A stretch of 64,000 bases of DNA from assembly GCA_963772555.1 (NCBI GenBank), contig CAVYXQ010000004.1, positions 1 to 64,000 on the forward strand, written 5' to 3'. Below, piece by piece: positions 34,229 through 43,075 of this stretch (positions are counted from its first letter, which is position 1; each line of letters begins with the position of its first letter). Position numbers and translations under genes: made by a program. The notes under the pieces were generated by a model. It was not told where the DNA came from, ran no database searches, and worked only from the letters and a program-made list of their open reading frames with translations. Origin of the DNA: Roseiarcus sp963772555 (GTDB lineage: Bacteria > Pseudomonadota > Alphaproteobacteria > Rhizobiales > Beijerinckiaceae).

Positions 34229-35458
34229 ATGGCGAATCCGCGAAAGTCCCGGGACCAGAAGAGCCTGCGGCCGGCGACGCAGCTGATCCACGGCGGATCG
34301 CTGCGCTCGAGCTTCGAAGAGACGTCCGAAGCTCTGTTTCTCACCCAGGGGTATCTCTACGACACGATGGAACTCGCCGAGGCGCGCTTCAAGGGCGACG
34401 ATCCGGGGTTCATCTATTCGCGCTTCGCCAATCCGACGGTGTCGATGTTCGAACGGCGCATGGCGCTGATCGAAGGCGCCGAAGCCGCCCGCGCGACAGC
34501 GAGCGGCATGGCTGCCGTGACCGCCTCGCTCATGGGCCAGCTCAAGGCCGGCGATCACGTTGTCGCCGCCACCGCGCTCTTCGGTTCGTGCCTCTACGTC
34601 GTCGAAGAACTGCTGCCCCGCTTCGGCGTCGCTTCGACGCTGGTCGAGGGAACCGATCTCGACGCCTGGCGCGCCGCGCTTCGACCCAACACGAAGACCG
34701 CCTTTCTCGAGTCGCCAACCAATCCAACGCTCGAGATTATCGATATCGCCGCCGTCGCCGACATCATGCACAGCGTCGGCGCGACGCTGGTCGTCGACAA
34801 TGTGTTCGCGACGCCGCTCCTCCAGCATCCGCTGCGGCTCGGGGCGGACTGCGTGGTTTATTCCGCCACCAAACACATCGATGGGCAAGGCCGAGTGCTG
34901 GGCGGGGTCATTCTCGCGAGCGAGAAATTCATCGCCGACAACATCCACAACTTCCTGCGGCAGACCGGCCCTTGCCTGTCGCCTTTCAACGCCTGGACGC
35001 TGCTCAAGTCTCTAGAGACCCTGCCCGTCCGCATCGCCGCCCAGGTTCGCTCAGCCGAGCGGGTCGCCGACTTCCTCGCCGGCCGGTCCGACGTCGTTCG
35101 CGTCCTCTATCCCGGCCGCTCCGATCACCCGCAGGCCGAGCTCGCCCGCCGCCAGATGAAGTCGGGCGGCACCATGCTCGCCTTCGAGGTTTCAGGCGGC
35201 AAGGAGCCGGCGTTCCGCACCGCCAACGCGCTCTCCATCATCGGCATCTCGAACAATCTCGGCGACGCCAAGAGCCTCATCACCCATCCGGCGACCACCA
35301 CCCATCAACGCCTGAAGCCCGAGCAGCGCGAGGCGCTCGGCATCGGCCCCGGGCTGCTCCGGCTATCGGTCGGTCTCGAGGATGTCCAGGACCTGATCGA
35401 GGATCTAGCGCAGGCGCTCGACAAGGCTGCTTCGCCCCGGCGGCAGGCGGCGGAATAA
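34229..35458 (+). CDS. metZ: O-succinylhomoserine sulfhydrylase MetZ
   Basis: 409 aa. This PLP enzyme makes homocysteine from O-succinyl (or O-acetyl) homoserine and sulfide. The PLP lysine is Lys215 in YSATKHIDGQGRVLGG. Other Cys/Met-metabolism motifs are FIYSRFANPTVSMFERR, EGAEAARATASGMAAV, ESPTNPTLEIIDI, VVDNVFATPLLQ, and SLITHPATTTHQR. The start MANPRKSRDQKSLRPATQLIHGG follows GGAGAGGACGAGGC. Expression is expected to fall at high SAM through the SAM-II riboswitch upstream. A hairpin ends the transcript at 35458-35491. Confidence 0.95.
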   Translation: MANPRKSRDQKSLRPATQLIHGGSLRSSFEETSEALFLTQGYLYDTMELAEARFKGDDPGFIYSRFANPTVSMFERRMALIEGAEAARATASGMAAVTASLMGQLKAGDHVVAATALFGSCLYVVEELLPRFGVASTLVEGTDLDAWRAALRPNTKTAFLESPTNPTLEIIDIAAVADIMHSVGATLVVDNVFATPLLQHPLRLGADCVVYSATKHIDGQGRVLGGVILASEKFIADNIHNFLRQTGPCLSPFNAWTLLKSLETLPVRIAAQVRSAERVADFLAGRSDVVRVLYPGRSDHPQAELARRQMKSGGTMLAFEVSGGKEPAFRTANALSIIGISNNLGDAKSLITHPATTTHQRLKPEQREALGIGPGLLRLSVGLEDVQDLIEDLAQALDKAASPRRQAAE

Positions 35459-35491
35459 GGGCTGAGCGCGGCTTCCGGCGCTCTCAGCCCT
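35458..35491 (+). terminator. Hairpin after metZ
   Basis: AGGGCTGAG-CGC (from 35458) pairs with GCG-CTCTCAGCCCT (ending 35491), with a two-base bulge. It directly follows the metZ stop and lies before the convergent YidB-like gene. There is no clean T-run. Confidence 0.6.
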
Positions 35492-35509
35492 CGCCGGAGG
35501 GTTTGGTCT

Positions 35510-35962
35510 CTACTGGTCGAGCTCCGCCGCCGTCGGGACGCGGCCCTTCGGCGTCAGATTGTTGATCAGCTGAGGCAGCACAAGGGCGAGCTGGTTGAGC
35601 AATTCCTGCTGGCTCATGCCCGTCCGCTGCGAGAGATCGTTGACCGTATTTTGCCCCAACGCCGAGCCGAGCTGCCCCGGGGGGATCGGCTCGTTCTGGC
35701 CGTGACCGACCCAGGAATTGACTTGCGGCGCGGCCCCACCGGCGGTGAGTTTGCCGATGAGGTCGCTGAGGCCGCCGAGGATGCTGCCAGGCGAAACGTT
35801 GGTCGGCGCCTGCTGCGAAGGCGCGGGCTGCGAGGGCGCGGGCGCCGAGCCCCCGCCTCCGAACAACTTGCCGAGGATCAGCGCGCCGGCCGCCACCGCG
35901 ATCGGCGTCGCCAGGTTGCCGCCAGGAACCGAGTTCTTCATGGCGTCGTCAAAAAATCCCAT
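35510..35962 (-). CDS. YidB-like DUF937 protein
   Basis: 150 aa from the ATG at 35962 (GGAGG seven bases upstream). It begins MGFFDDAMKN, has an Ala/Gly-rich hydrophobic segment with LFGGGGSAPAPSQPAPSQQ as a low-complexity linker, and ends in the DUF937/YidB-like core (SILGGLSDLIGKLTAGG, VNSWVGHGQNEPIPPGQL, LSQRTGMSQQELLNQLALVLP). The function of this family is unknown. It is convergent with metZ. Confidence 0.88.
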   Translation of the reverse strand: MGFFDDAMKNSVPGGNLATPIAVAAGALILGKLFGGGGSAPAPSQPAPSQQAPTNVSPGSILGGLSDLIGKLTAGGAAPQVNSWVGHGQNEPIPPGQLGSALGQNTVNDLSQRTGMSQQELLNQLALVLPQLINNLTPKGRVPTAAELDQ

Positions 35963-36151
35963 CACTGCCTCCATCGCCAAGTCCGGCGCCGCAAATGCAG
36001 CGCCGCCAACGCATCGGCGTTGGCTAAACGCGCCGGCGCTGGACCAAAGACGATCGCAGACTAACCGCTTGCGTTTTGCCCGTCCATCCCGCAACAATGC
36101 TGCGCTGCTCTGGCGGCCTTTCAGTCGGGCGGCGGCAAAGGGAGTGGGAAG

Positions 36152-36448
36152 ATGGGCGTCATCAGCTGGATCATCCTCGGGCTGATCGCGGGATTCATCG
36201 GCAGCAAGATCGTCAACAAGACCGGCTCGGGCATGCTCATGGACATCGCGCTCGGCGTGGTTGGCGCGATCGTCGGCGGCCTTATCTTCTCAGGCATTTT
36301 CGGGATGACCGGCGTCACCGGCCTCAACATTCTGGAGCCTAATTGTCGCGGTTGTCGGCTCCGTCATCGTGTTGTGGATCTACCACACAGTCGTCGCGCG
36401 AACCTGAGGCCGATTCAGCCGCCGGCGCTCCAGCGCGCCGCCGCCTGA
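36152..36448 (+). CDS. GlsB/YeaQ/YmgE-family small membrane protein; frame broken near 36332
   Basis: The N-terminal part, MGVISWIILGLIAGFIGSKIV through GGLIFSGIFGMTGVTGLNI, is the typical transglycosylase-associated (GlsB/YeaQ) protein with glycine-rich helices. As read, it then runs out of frame to 36448 (98 aa). One extra C at 36332 explains this: without it the frame gives NIWSLIVAVVGSVIVLWIYH, then TVVART and a stop at 36405-36407, giving the normal ~84 aa. These proteins are induced by stress in several bacteria; the mechanism is unclear. Confidence 0.85.
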   Translation: MGVISWIILGLIAGFIGSKIVNKTGSGMLMDIALGVVGAIVGGLIFSGIFGMTGVTGLNILEPNCRGCRLRHRVVDLPHSRRANLRPIQPPALQRAAA

Positions 36449-36876
36449 TCGTCGTCGGCTTTGGCCCCGACCCATCCCTCGGCGATGCCGTCGCGGCGGA
36501 TGGTCCGTTTCCAGAACGGAGCGCGCGTCTTCAGGAAATCCATCAGCATCTCTGCGGCGGCGAACGCCTCGCCGCGGTGGGCCGAAGCGACGGCGACCAG
36601 TACGATCTGCTCTCCCGGCGCGATCCGGCCAAACCGGTGGATCGCGGTCACCGCGACGAGCGGCCAGCGCGCCTCGGCCTCGCGCGCAACGCGCGCCATT
36701 TCCTCTTCCGCCATGCCCGGATAATGTTCGAGTTCGAGCGCGGCGAGGCGGCCGTCCTCGTCCCGGCAATAGCCGACGAAGCTTACGACTGCGCCGACGT
36801 CCGTCCGCCCTCTCGCGAGCGCCGCGGCTTCCGCTCCGGCGTCGAAATCCTCCCGCTGCACCCGGATCGTCGCCAC
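36415..36876 (-). CDS. moaE: Molybdopterin synthase catalytic subunit MoaE
   Basis: 153 aa. MoaE binds the MoaD thiocarboxylate and inserts sulfur into precursor Z to make molybdopterin. Landmarks: GAVVSFVGYCRDEDG, LELEHYPGMAEEEM, IHRFGRIAPGEQIVLVAVASAHRGEAF and the catalytic lysine region APFWKRTIRRDG. It directly follows moaD, one base apart, on the minus strand. The C-terminal ~15 residues (AKADDDQAAARWSAGG) are a variable tail. Confidence 0.95.
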   Translation of the reverse strand: MATIRVQREDFDAGAEAAALARGRTDVGAVVSFVGYCRDEDGRLAALELEHYPGMAEEEMARVAREAEARWPLVAVTAIHRFGRIAPGEQIVLVAVASAHRGEAFAAAEMLMDFLKTRAPFWKRTIRRDGIAEGWVGAKADDDQAAARWSAGG

Positions 36877-36877
36877 T

Positions 36878-37129
36878 CTAGCCGCCCGTCATCGGGGGAA
36901 AGAACGCCACCTCCGTGACGCCGGCAATCGTCGCCTCGTGCCGGGCGTGGACCCGGTCGAGGGCGGCGCGGACGGTCGAAGGCCTCTCGAACGCGTGCGC
37001 GTAGCCCTCCCCCTGGCTCGACAGCCATGCGATGAGATCGCCGACGGTCCTCACCGACGGCGGCGGCTCCAGCTCTTCCTCGGCCTTGCCGATGCGCTCG
37101 CGCACCCAGGCGAAATACACTGCTTTCAT
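36878..37129 (-). CDS. moaD: Molybdopterin synthase sulfur-carrier subunit MoaD
   Basis: 83 aa with a ubiquitin-like fold. It ends in GG (FFPPMTGG), the site of thiocarboxylation required for sulfur transfer to MoaE. Conserved pieces are YFAWVRERIGKAEEELE and TVGDLIAWL. It sits between pgsA and moaE on the minus strand, six bases after the pgsA stop, so the three genes are probably cotranscribed. Confidence 0.93.
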   Translation of the reverse strand: MKAVYFAWVRERIGKAEEELEPPPSVRTVGDLIAWLSSQGEGYAHAFERPSTVRAALDRVHARHEATIAGVTEVAFFPPMTGG

Positions 37130-37135
37130 GGACCG

Positions 37136-37729
37136 TCAGTCGTCGCCGACGTGGTCGTAGCTTGCTTTCATATAGTCCCAGCCGGTGTAAAGGGTGAGGA
37201 TTGCCGCGATCCAGAGGAGAACGATCCCGGTGGCGATCGCGCCACGGACAACGACCTCGGCGGCCGGCCCGGCGATCAGGAAGGCGAGCGCGACCATTTG
37301 AACCGCCGTCTTCCACTTCGCCACCGCCGTCACCGGCACCGGAACGCTGAGTTCCGCCAGATATTCGCGCAGGCCGGAGACGAGAATCTCGCGGCAGAGA
37401 ATGACGATCGCGGCCCACAGCGTCGCCCCGGAAATCGTCTGGTTCGCCGCCAGCATCAGGATGACGGCGGAGACAAGAAGCTTGTCCGCGATGGGATCAA
37501 GCATTCGTCCGAGGGAGGACTGCTGCGACCAGGCGCGGGCAAGATAGCCGTCGAAGAAGTCGGTGACGCCGGCGGCGACGAAAATCGCCAGCGCCGTCCA
37601 CCGCGCCCAAGGCACGCCCGGCCAGAAGAGAAAGCCGGCGACCAGGGGAACGGCCGCCATGCGGGCATAGGTCAGAATGTTCGGCAGGGACCAGTTCCTG
37701 CCAAGTGGACGCGACGCCGAGGAAGCCAT
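37136..37729 (-). CDS. pgsA: CDP-diacylglycerol-glycerol-3-phosphate 3-phosphatidyltransferase PgsA
   Basis: 197 aa from the ATG at 37729 (MASSASRPLGRNWSLPNILTYAR). The CDP-alcohol transferase motif D-G-x2-A-R-x8-G-x3-D-x3-D is present as DFFDGYLARAWSQQSSLGRMLDPIADK. Several membrane helices follow. It commits CDP-diacylglycerol to phosphatidylglycerol synthesis. Its place before moaD-moaE in Hyphomicrobiales (uvrC-pgsA-moaDE order) supports PgsA rather than the related enzyme encoded at 49215; uvrC itself is not in this window. Confidence 0.92.
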   Translation of the reverse strand: MASSASRPLGRNWSLPNILTYARMAAVPLVAGFLFWPGVPWARWTALAIFVAAGVTDFFDGYLARAWSQQSSLGRMLDPIADKLLVSAVILMLAANQTISGATLWAAIVILCREILVSGLREYLAELSVPVPVTAVAKWKTAVQMVALAFLIAGPAAEVVVRGAIATGIVLLWIAAILTLYTGWDYMKASYDHVGDD

Positions 37730-37947
37730 TTGTTTCACCTGACATCGTCGTCGCTTGCCCGTCAATAGTAACGCCGGCGGCATGGGTGCGGTTTCAGCCT
37801 CTCGACAAAGCTGGGGACGGGGCGCACGACGGCGTCCCAGACCACCGTTCTTCCCCTAGATTTCGGCCCATTCAAACCCTTGCAGCCCGCGGTCGATGAC
37901 CGCAACCGACCCGCTCGGGCGGGCGCGTCTACGGAAAGGAGCATGCC

Positions 37948-38577
37948 GTGCCCAACGTCCACGTGGTGACCCACCCCCTCGTCCAGCACAAGCTGACGCT
38001 GATGCGCGACAAGACGGTCTCGACCAAAGGGTTCCGACAGCTCCTCAACGAGATCGGCATGCTGCTCGCGTACGAGGTGACCCGCGATCTCCCGCTGGAG
38101 CTCGTCGAAGTCGAAACGCCGCTGGCGACGACGATGCAGCCGACGATCGCAGGGAAAAAGCTGGTCTTCGCGCCCATCCTGCGCGCCGGCGTCGGGTTTC
38201 TCGACGGCATGCTCAACCTCGTGCCGAGCGCCCGCGTGGCCCACATCGGCCTTTATCGCGATCCGCAGACGCTCGAGGCGGTCGAATATTATTTCAAGGC
38301 GCCGGTCGACGTGGCGGAGCGCCTGGTGATCCTGATGGACCCGATGCTCGCGACGGCGAATTCAGCGGTCGCCGCCATCGATCGGCTGAAGAGCCGCGGC
38401 GTCAGGGACATCCGCTTCGTTTGCCTGCTCGCTGCGCCGGAAGGCGTCGAGCGACTGACGAAAGCCCATCCGGACGTCGAGATCTGGACCGCGGCCATCG
38501 ATGAAAGGCTGAACGAGCACGGCTACATCGTCCCCGGGCTGGGGGACGCGGGCGATCGGATGTTTGGCACGAAATAG
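37948..38577 (+). CDS. upp: Uracil phosphoribosyltransferase Upp
   Basis: 209 aa with a GTG start at 37948 and RBS AAGGAGC; the nearby ATG at 37943 is out of frame. Upp salvages uracil to UMP with PRPP. Motifs: HPLVQHKLTLMRDK at the N-terminus, APILRAGVGFLDGML, the PRPP-binding loop ILMDPMLATANSAVAAIDRL, and the C-terminal uracil-binding YIVPGLGDAGDRMFGTK. Confidence 0.96.
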   Translation: MPNVHVVTHPLVQHKLTLMRDKTVSTKGFRQLLNEIGMLLAYEVTRDLPLELVEVETPLATTMQPTIAGKKLVFAPILRAGVGFLDGMLNLVPSARVAHIGLYRDPQTLEAVEYYFKAPVDVAERLVILMDPMLATANSAVAAIDRLKSRGVRDIRFVCLLAAPEGVERLTKAHPDVEIWTAAIDERLNEHGYIVPGLGDAGDRMFGTK

Positions 38578-38639
38578 CCTCTGGCGGCGTCAAGCGGGTT
38601 GTAGCGCCCGGCGCCGTCGTCGCTAGTATACGCCGAACG

Positions 38640-39047
38640 CTACTTCCGGCGGCGGCGCTGTTGGCCGAGGCCCATCTGCTTAGCCAGAGCCGAACGCGCC
38701 TTGGCATAGGCGGGAGCGACCATCGGATAATCGGAGGGCAGACCCCATTTCTCGCGATATTCTTCGGGAGAAAGGTTGTACTGCGTCCTCAAATGCCGCT
38801 TCAAAGACTTGAACTTTCGGCCGTCTTCGAGACAGATGATGTAGTCGCTGGTGATCGACTTCTTCGGCGGGACGGCAGGCTTTGCCGCCTCGGCGACAAC
38901 GGGCTGCGCTCCGGTAGCGACACGCACGATTGCGGCGTGGACATCGCTGAGGAGCATCGGCAGCTCGCTTGACGGGACGGAATTGTTCGACACGTACGCG
39001 GAAACGATCTCCGCAGCGAGTTCGACGTGGTTGGTGGATTCGCTCAT
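38640..39047 (-). CDS. MucR/Ros-family transcriptional regulator
   Basis: 135 aa from the ATG at 39047 (MSESTNHVELAAEIVSAYVSNN). The N-terminal half forms the oligomerisation region; the C-terminal half is the Ros/MucR zinc-finger region YIICLEDGRKFKSLKRHLRT, then SPEEYREKWGLPSDYPMV. MucR proteins are alphaproteobacterial H-NS-like silencers controlling polysaccharide, motility and infection genes. Here Cys72 and His85 are kept, but Asp75 replaces the second Cys and Gln89 stands where many members have the second His, so zinc may be absent, as in some characterised relatives. A 540-base upstream region probably holds its promoter. Confidence 0.93.
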   Translation of the reverse strand: MSESTNHVELAAEIVSAYVSNNSVPSSELPMLLSDVHAAIVRVATGAQPVVAEAAKPAVPPKKSITSDYIICLEDGRKFKSLKRHLRTQYNLSPEEYREKWGLPSDYPMVAPAYAKARSALAKQMGLGQQRRRRK

Positions 39048-39590
39048 TTCTATCGTTACTCCGAATTTTAAGCCCAAAGGGGACCGCTGGATTGCGTTCG
39101 CCGCTAGGGCCGCTCTTCCCCGCCCCAACATGACGAGCGTCATGTTCATTTTGCCAGATGGCGACTTGGACAGAGTTGCATATAGCGCAACTCAACACGT
39201 CTTACAAGAAAAAGTGTCGCGATTTCTTCTTCAGGGAGGACTTCTTTGTGAGAAGAATTGTTTTAGGGGAGAAATCCAAGGTCCAGTCTACACAGCAAAA
39301 AGGACCTGTTACTCTTGACAAACCCGCCATCGCGTGTGCGAGGCAGACATGCGAATCAGCGACGGGGCTCGCCTCTGCGGTAGAGGGGCGAATTTCCCGG
39401 ACTGCGAACCCTTCCAACGCCTCCCGGGCAAGTCGGCACAGACGCAAATCGACATGCGCGTCGTTTAGGCAGGGCGGCTGCTTGGCCCGAAAGACGCTTA
39501 TTCGACGAAGATGGCGGCCATGAGGATGTCACAAGGCCTCGTGAACGCTTATATGCGGACAACCGAAGCAACCGAGCGCAAAGAGTTCCA
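39048..39590. other. Long intergenic region between mucR and the Atm1-like transporter
   Basis: 543 bases, locally AT-richer around 39060-39320. It should hold the divergent promoters of mucR and the ABC transporter. A TTGACA at 39316 is a candidate -35 for the + strand gene. The 121-codon frame starting at 39158 has unusual, Lys/Phe-rich then Arg/Ser-rich content and no family resemblance; I do not call it. MucR genes often autoregulate through AT-rich leaders, which would fit, but no specific site is proven. Confidence 0.5.
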
Positions 39591-41504
39591 ATGAAGCACC
39601 ATAAATCGTCGGCTTTCATCGCCGAGCGCAGGCCCGGCGGCGAAAGGGCGACGCTAGCCGGAACCGTTCGGCTTCTCTGGCCCTATATCTGGCCCTCCGA
39701 TCGCTTCGACCTGAAGCTGCGCGTCCTGTTCGCCGTTGCGCTGATGCTGATTTCGAAGCTTGTGACAATCGCCATCCCTTATTCGTTCAAGTGGCTGACG
39801 GATACGCTGGCGGGAAAGCAATTCGGCGCAGTCCCGCTGCCCCATATCCTTGTCGACGCCGTGGCGTTGACCGTCCTTTACGGCAGCCTGCGCATTCTGA
39901 TGGCGTTGACCCAACAGGGGCGCGACGCGTTGTTCGCGGCGGTGGCGATGAATGCGGTTCGGCGTCTTGCGATCGACGTCTTCGAACATCTGCACCGTCT
40001 GTCCCTCAGGTTCCACCTGGAGCGCAAGACCGGCGGGCTGACGCGGGTGCTCGAGCGCGGCCGCAACGCCATCGAGACGATCATTCGCACCTCGATGCTG
40101 ACTGCTGTGCCCACGATCGTCGAGTTCGTGCTGGTCGTCGGAGCGCTGCTCTTCTCGTTCGACTGGCGTTACGTCGTGGTGGTCGGCGCGACCGTCGCCG
40201 CCTACCTCGCCTATACGACCGTCGCCACGAACTGGCGGATCGGCATCCGTCGCTCGATGAATGAAAGCGACACCGACGCCAACACCAAGGCGATCGACAG
40301 CCTGCTCAACTTCGAGACGGTCAAGTATTTCGGGGCCGAGCAGCGTGAGGCCGCACGCTACGATAAGGCGATGCAGCGCTACGAGCGGATGAGCGTGCGG
40401 ACCTATGTATCGCTCGCGGTGCTGAACGCCGGCCAGGCGTTCATGTTTACGCTCGGCCTTATCGCCGTCTTGTTGATGTGCGTCGTCGAGATCAAGAAGG
40501 GCCAGAAGACGATCGGCGATTTCGTTCTGATCAATCTGATGATGCTGCAGCTCTATCAGCCGCTCAATTTCATGGGGATGGTGTACCGGGAGATCAAGCA
40601 GGCGATCGTGGACATCGAGGCGATGTTCGGCATTCTCGACCAAACTCCGGAGATCGAGGATGTGCCCGGCGCGCAGCCGCTGAGGGTGACGTCCGGCGAC
40701 GTTCGGTTCGAAAACGTCGACTTCGCCTACGATCCGGAACGGCCGATCCTGCGCGGCGTGTCGTTCGAGGCGCCGGCCGGCCACACGATCGCGATCGTCG
40801 GGCCCTCCGGGGCGGGCAAATCAACAATCTCGCGTCTCCTGTTCCGGTTCTACGAGCCCGCCGGCGGGCGGATTCTGATCGATGGCCAGAACATCCGCGC
40901 GGTGACCCAGAGTTCGCTGCGCGCCGCCATCGGCATGGTTCCGCAAGATACCGTGCTGTTCAACGACTCGATCGTCTACAACATCCGCTACGGCCGCGAC
41001 GGCGCGAGCGACAGCGAGGTCGAGGCGGCAGCCGAGAACGCCCAGATCGACGCGTTCATCCGGTCGCTGCCGCAGGGCTACAATGCCCAGGTCGGAGAGC
41101 GCGGCCTAAAGCTTTCCGGCGGCGAGAAGCAGCGCGTGGCGATCGCCCGCACGATGCTGAAGGCGCCGCCCATTCTCGTACTCGACGAGGCGACGTCGGC
41201 GCTCGACAGCTTCACCGAGAGGGAGATCCAGTCGGCGCTGGAGCGCGTGTCGCGCGGGCGCACGACCATCGTCATTGCCCATCGCCTTTCCACGATCGTC
41301 AACGCCGATCAGATTTTTGTGCTCGACAAGGGCGTGATCGCCGAGCGCGGAACGCACGACTCGCTTCTTCAACGCGGCGGCCTCTACGCGGCGCTGTGGA
41401 GCCGGCAGCGCGAGGTCGACGCAGCCGAGGAGACGCTGCGGCGGGCCGGCGAGTCGGAGGAACTCGACTTTCCCCGCCCCGACCTTTCGGTCGCCGCGCC
41501 GTGA
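39591..41504 (+). CDS. Atm1/HMT1-type ABC exporter (fused permease-ATPase)
   Basis: 637 aa. Six membrane helices (~45-330) include the Atm1-family stretch SLLNFETVKYFGAEQREAARY. The ATPase has Walker A GPSGAGKST (~405), Q-loop region VPQDTVLFNDSIVYNIRYGR, signature KLSGGEKQRVAIARTM, Walker B PPILVLDEATSALD and the switch HR in VIAHRLSTIV. Atm1 relatives export glutathione-linked sulfur or metal species from the cytosol or mitochondrial matrix and support Fe-S metabolism or heavy-metal tolerance. The start at 39591 is close to the family N-terminus. psd follows 53 bases after. Confidence 0.93.
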   Translation: MKHHKSSAFIAERRPGGERATLAGTVRLLWPYIWPSDRFDLKLRVLFAVALMLISKLVTIAIPYSFKWLTDTLAGKQFGAVPLPHILVDAVALTVLYGSLRILMALTQQGRDALFAAVAMNAVRRLAIDVFEHLHRLSLRFHLERKTGGLTRVLERGRNAIETIIRTSMLTAVPTIVEFVLVVGALLFSFDWRYVVVVGATVAAYLAYTTVATNWRIGIRRSMNESDTDANTKAIDSLLNFETVKYFGAEQREAARYDKAMQRYERMSVRTYVSLAVLNAGQAFMFTLGLIAVLLMCVVEIKKGQKTIGDFVLINLMMLQLYQPLNFMGMVYREIKQAIVDIEAMFGILDQTPEIEDVPGAQPLRVTSGDVRFENVDFAYDPERPILRGVSFEAPAGHTIAIVGPSGAGKSTISRLLFRFYEPAGGRILIDGQNIRAVTQSSLRAAIGMVPQDTVLFNDSIVYNIRYGRDGASDSEVEAAAENAQIDAFIRSLPQGYNAQVGERGLKLSGGEKQRVAIARTMLKAPPILVLDEATSALDSFTEREIQSALERVSRGRTTIVIAHRLSTIVNADQIFVLDKGVIAERGTHDSLLQRGGLYAALWSRQREVDAAEETLRRAGESEELDFPRPDLSVAAP

Positions 41505-41557
41505 CATCTGGCGCGTTTGGCGCCATGAGTGCGCCCGCCCGTGCATCAGAGTAGGTT

Positions 41558-42256
41558 ATGAGCGTCGTCAATTCGATCCGCCGCAACCTGGCGCCGATCC
41601 ATCCCGAGGGCTATCTCTTCGTCGCCGGCTTCGCCGTTGCGACGCTCATCCTCTGGTGGATATGGTCTCCGCTCGGCTGGCTCGGTCTCATCGCGACGCT
41701 CTGGTGCGCCTATTTCTTCCGCGATCCGGCCAGGGTGACGCCCATCAGCCCCGATCTGGTCATCGCCCCGGCCGACGGCATCGTCAGCTTTGCCGACCTC
41801 GCCGCGCCGCCGCCGGAACTCGGGCTGGGCATGGGGCCGCTGCCGCGCGTGTCGATCTTCATGTCGGTGTTCGACTGTCATGTGAATCGCGCCCCGGTCG
41901 AAGGCCGTGTCGAAACGATCGCCTACCGCCCTGGCCTTTTCCTCAACGCCGATCTCGACAAGGCGAGCGAGGACAACGAGCGCAACAGTATCGTCATCGC
42001 CGCGCCGTCCGGCCGGTTCGGGGTGGTGCAGATCGCCGGCCTGGTCGCGCGGCGGATCGTCTGCTTCACCCACGAAGGCGCGCAACTCGGTGCGGGCGAG
42101 CGCATCGGGCTCATCCGCTTCGGCTCGCGGGTCGATGTCTACCTGCCGCCGAGCATGCGGATCGTCGTCGGTCTCGATTCCCGCGCCGTCGCCGGCGAAA
42201 CGGTGATCGGGAGGCACTCCGCCGCCGCCGGGACGCTCCCCTTTCAGCGGAGCTAA
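41558..42256 (+). CDS. psd: Phosphatidylserine decarboxylase proenzyme Psd
   Basis: 232 aa, the short form found in alphaproteobacteria. Psd makes phosphatidylethanolamine and cleaves itself at a Gly-Ser bond to form the pyruvoyl cofactor. The site is RFGSRVDVYLP (Gly-Ser near residues 189-190). Other motifs are WCAYFFRDPARVTP, VIAPADGIVSF, RVSIFMSVFDCHVNRAPVEG and ERNSIVIAA. N-terminal membrane segments are present. The next gene, pssA, starts four bases after the stop, completing the PE pathway. Confidence 0.95.
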   Translation: MSVVNSIRRNLAPIHPEGYLFVAGFAVATLILWWIWSPLGWLGLIATLWCAYFFRDPARVTPISPDLVIAPADGIVSFADLAAPPPELGLGMGPLPRVSIFMSVFDCHVNRAPVEGRVETIAYRPGLFLNADLDKASEDNERNSIVIAAPSGRFGVVQIAGLVARRIVCFTHEGAQLGAGERIGLIRFGSRVDVYLPPSMRIVVGLDSRAVAGETVIGRHSAAAGTLPFQRS

Positions 42257-42259
42257 GGC

Positions 42260-43075
42260 GTGAACGATCTCGGTCCGCGGGACGACCCCGCGGCTTCGAC
42301 CGCTTCGTCGCCGCGCAGGAGAGGCTTCCGGCAGGTGCCGCTGCGCCTTCTCTTGCCCAATATCGTGACGCTGCTCGCCCTCTGCCTCGGGATGACCGCT
42401 ATCCGCCTCGCGGTGGAGGGGTCGATCGAATGGGCGGTCAGCGCGATTGCCGGCGCGGCCATCCTCGATGCTTTCGACGGGCGGATCGCGCGCGCGCTCA
42501 AGGGCACGTCCCGTTTCGGCGCGGAACTCGACTCGCTCGCCGATTTCATCGATTTCGGCGTCGCCCCCGCCTTCGTCCTGTTCGTCGCCGATCTGCAGAC
42601 CGTCAAAAGCTTCGGGTGGGTGGCCTCGCTCTTGTTTGCGATGGCGTGCGCGTTGCGTCTGGCGCGCTTCAACGTGATGCTCGACGATCCCGATCAGCCC
42701 GCCTGGCGAAAGACCTTCTTTGTCGGCATGCCCGCCCCGGCTGGGGCGATCGTCGGCCTGTTGCCGATCTATCTGCGCTTCGCTTTCGGCTTGGGCGCAC
42801 CGTCGCCGGCCGTCGCGGCGCTCGTGAGTTTTTACGTCCTCGCCATCGCGCTCCTCATGGCGAGCCGAGTGCCGCATTTCTCCGGCAAATCGATCGGCCG
42901 GGTTCCGCGTGAGTATCTCGCCTTCTTTCTGGTCGCGGCCGCCGCGGGGTTGCTGCTCGTCTTCGTCTTCCCGATGCAGGCGCTGGTCGTCGTCACGGTC
43001 GCCTATCTCGCCTCGATTCCGCTCGCCATCAGGCGTTATCAGCAGCTTGAACGCGGCGGAGTTGAGCCCGAATGA
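42260..43075 (+). CDS. pssA: CDP-diacylglycerol-serine O-phosphatidyltransferase PssA
   Basis: 271 aa with a GTG start at 42260, directly after psd. The CDP-alcohol transferase motif is DAFDGRIARALKGTSRFGAELDSLADFID. At least six membrane helices are present. The length and pairing with psd identify it as phosphatidylserine synthase of the integral-membrane type. An N-terminal Arg/Ser-rich segment precedes LLLPNIVTLLALCLGMTA. Confidence 0.95.
   Translation: MNDLGPRDDPAASTASSPRRRGFRQVPLRLLLPNIVTLLALCLGMTAIRLAVEGSIEWAVSAIAGAAILDAFDGRIARALKGTSRFGAELDSLADFIDFGVAPAFVLFVADLQTVKSFGWVASLLFAMACALRLARFNVMLDDPDQPAWRKTFFVGMPAPAGAIVGLLPIYLRFAFGLGAPSPAVAALVSFYVLAIALLMASRVPHFSGKSIGRVPREYLAFFLVAAAAGLLLVFVFPMQALVVVTVAYLASIPLAIRRYQQLERGGVEPE

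Noticed and set aside
39158..39523. Possible 121-codon gene upstream of the Atm1-like transporter
   Set aside because: It has no ribosome-binding site, unusual composition that shifts half-way, and no resemblance to a known protein; better read as regulatory DNA.
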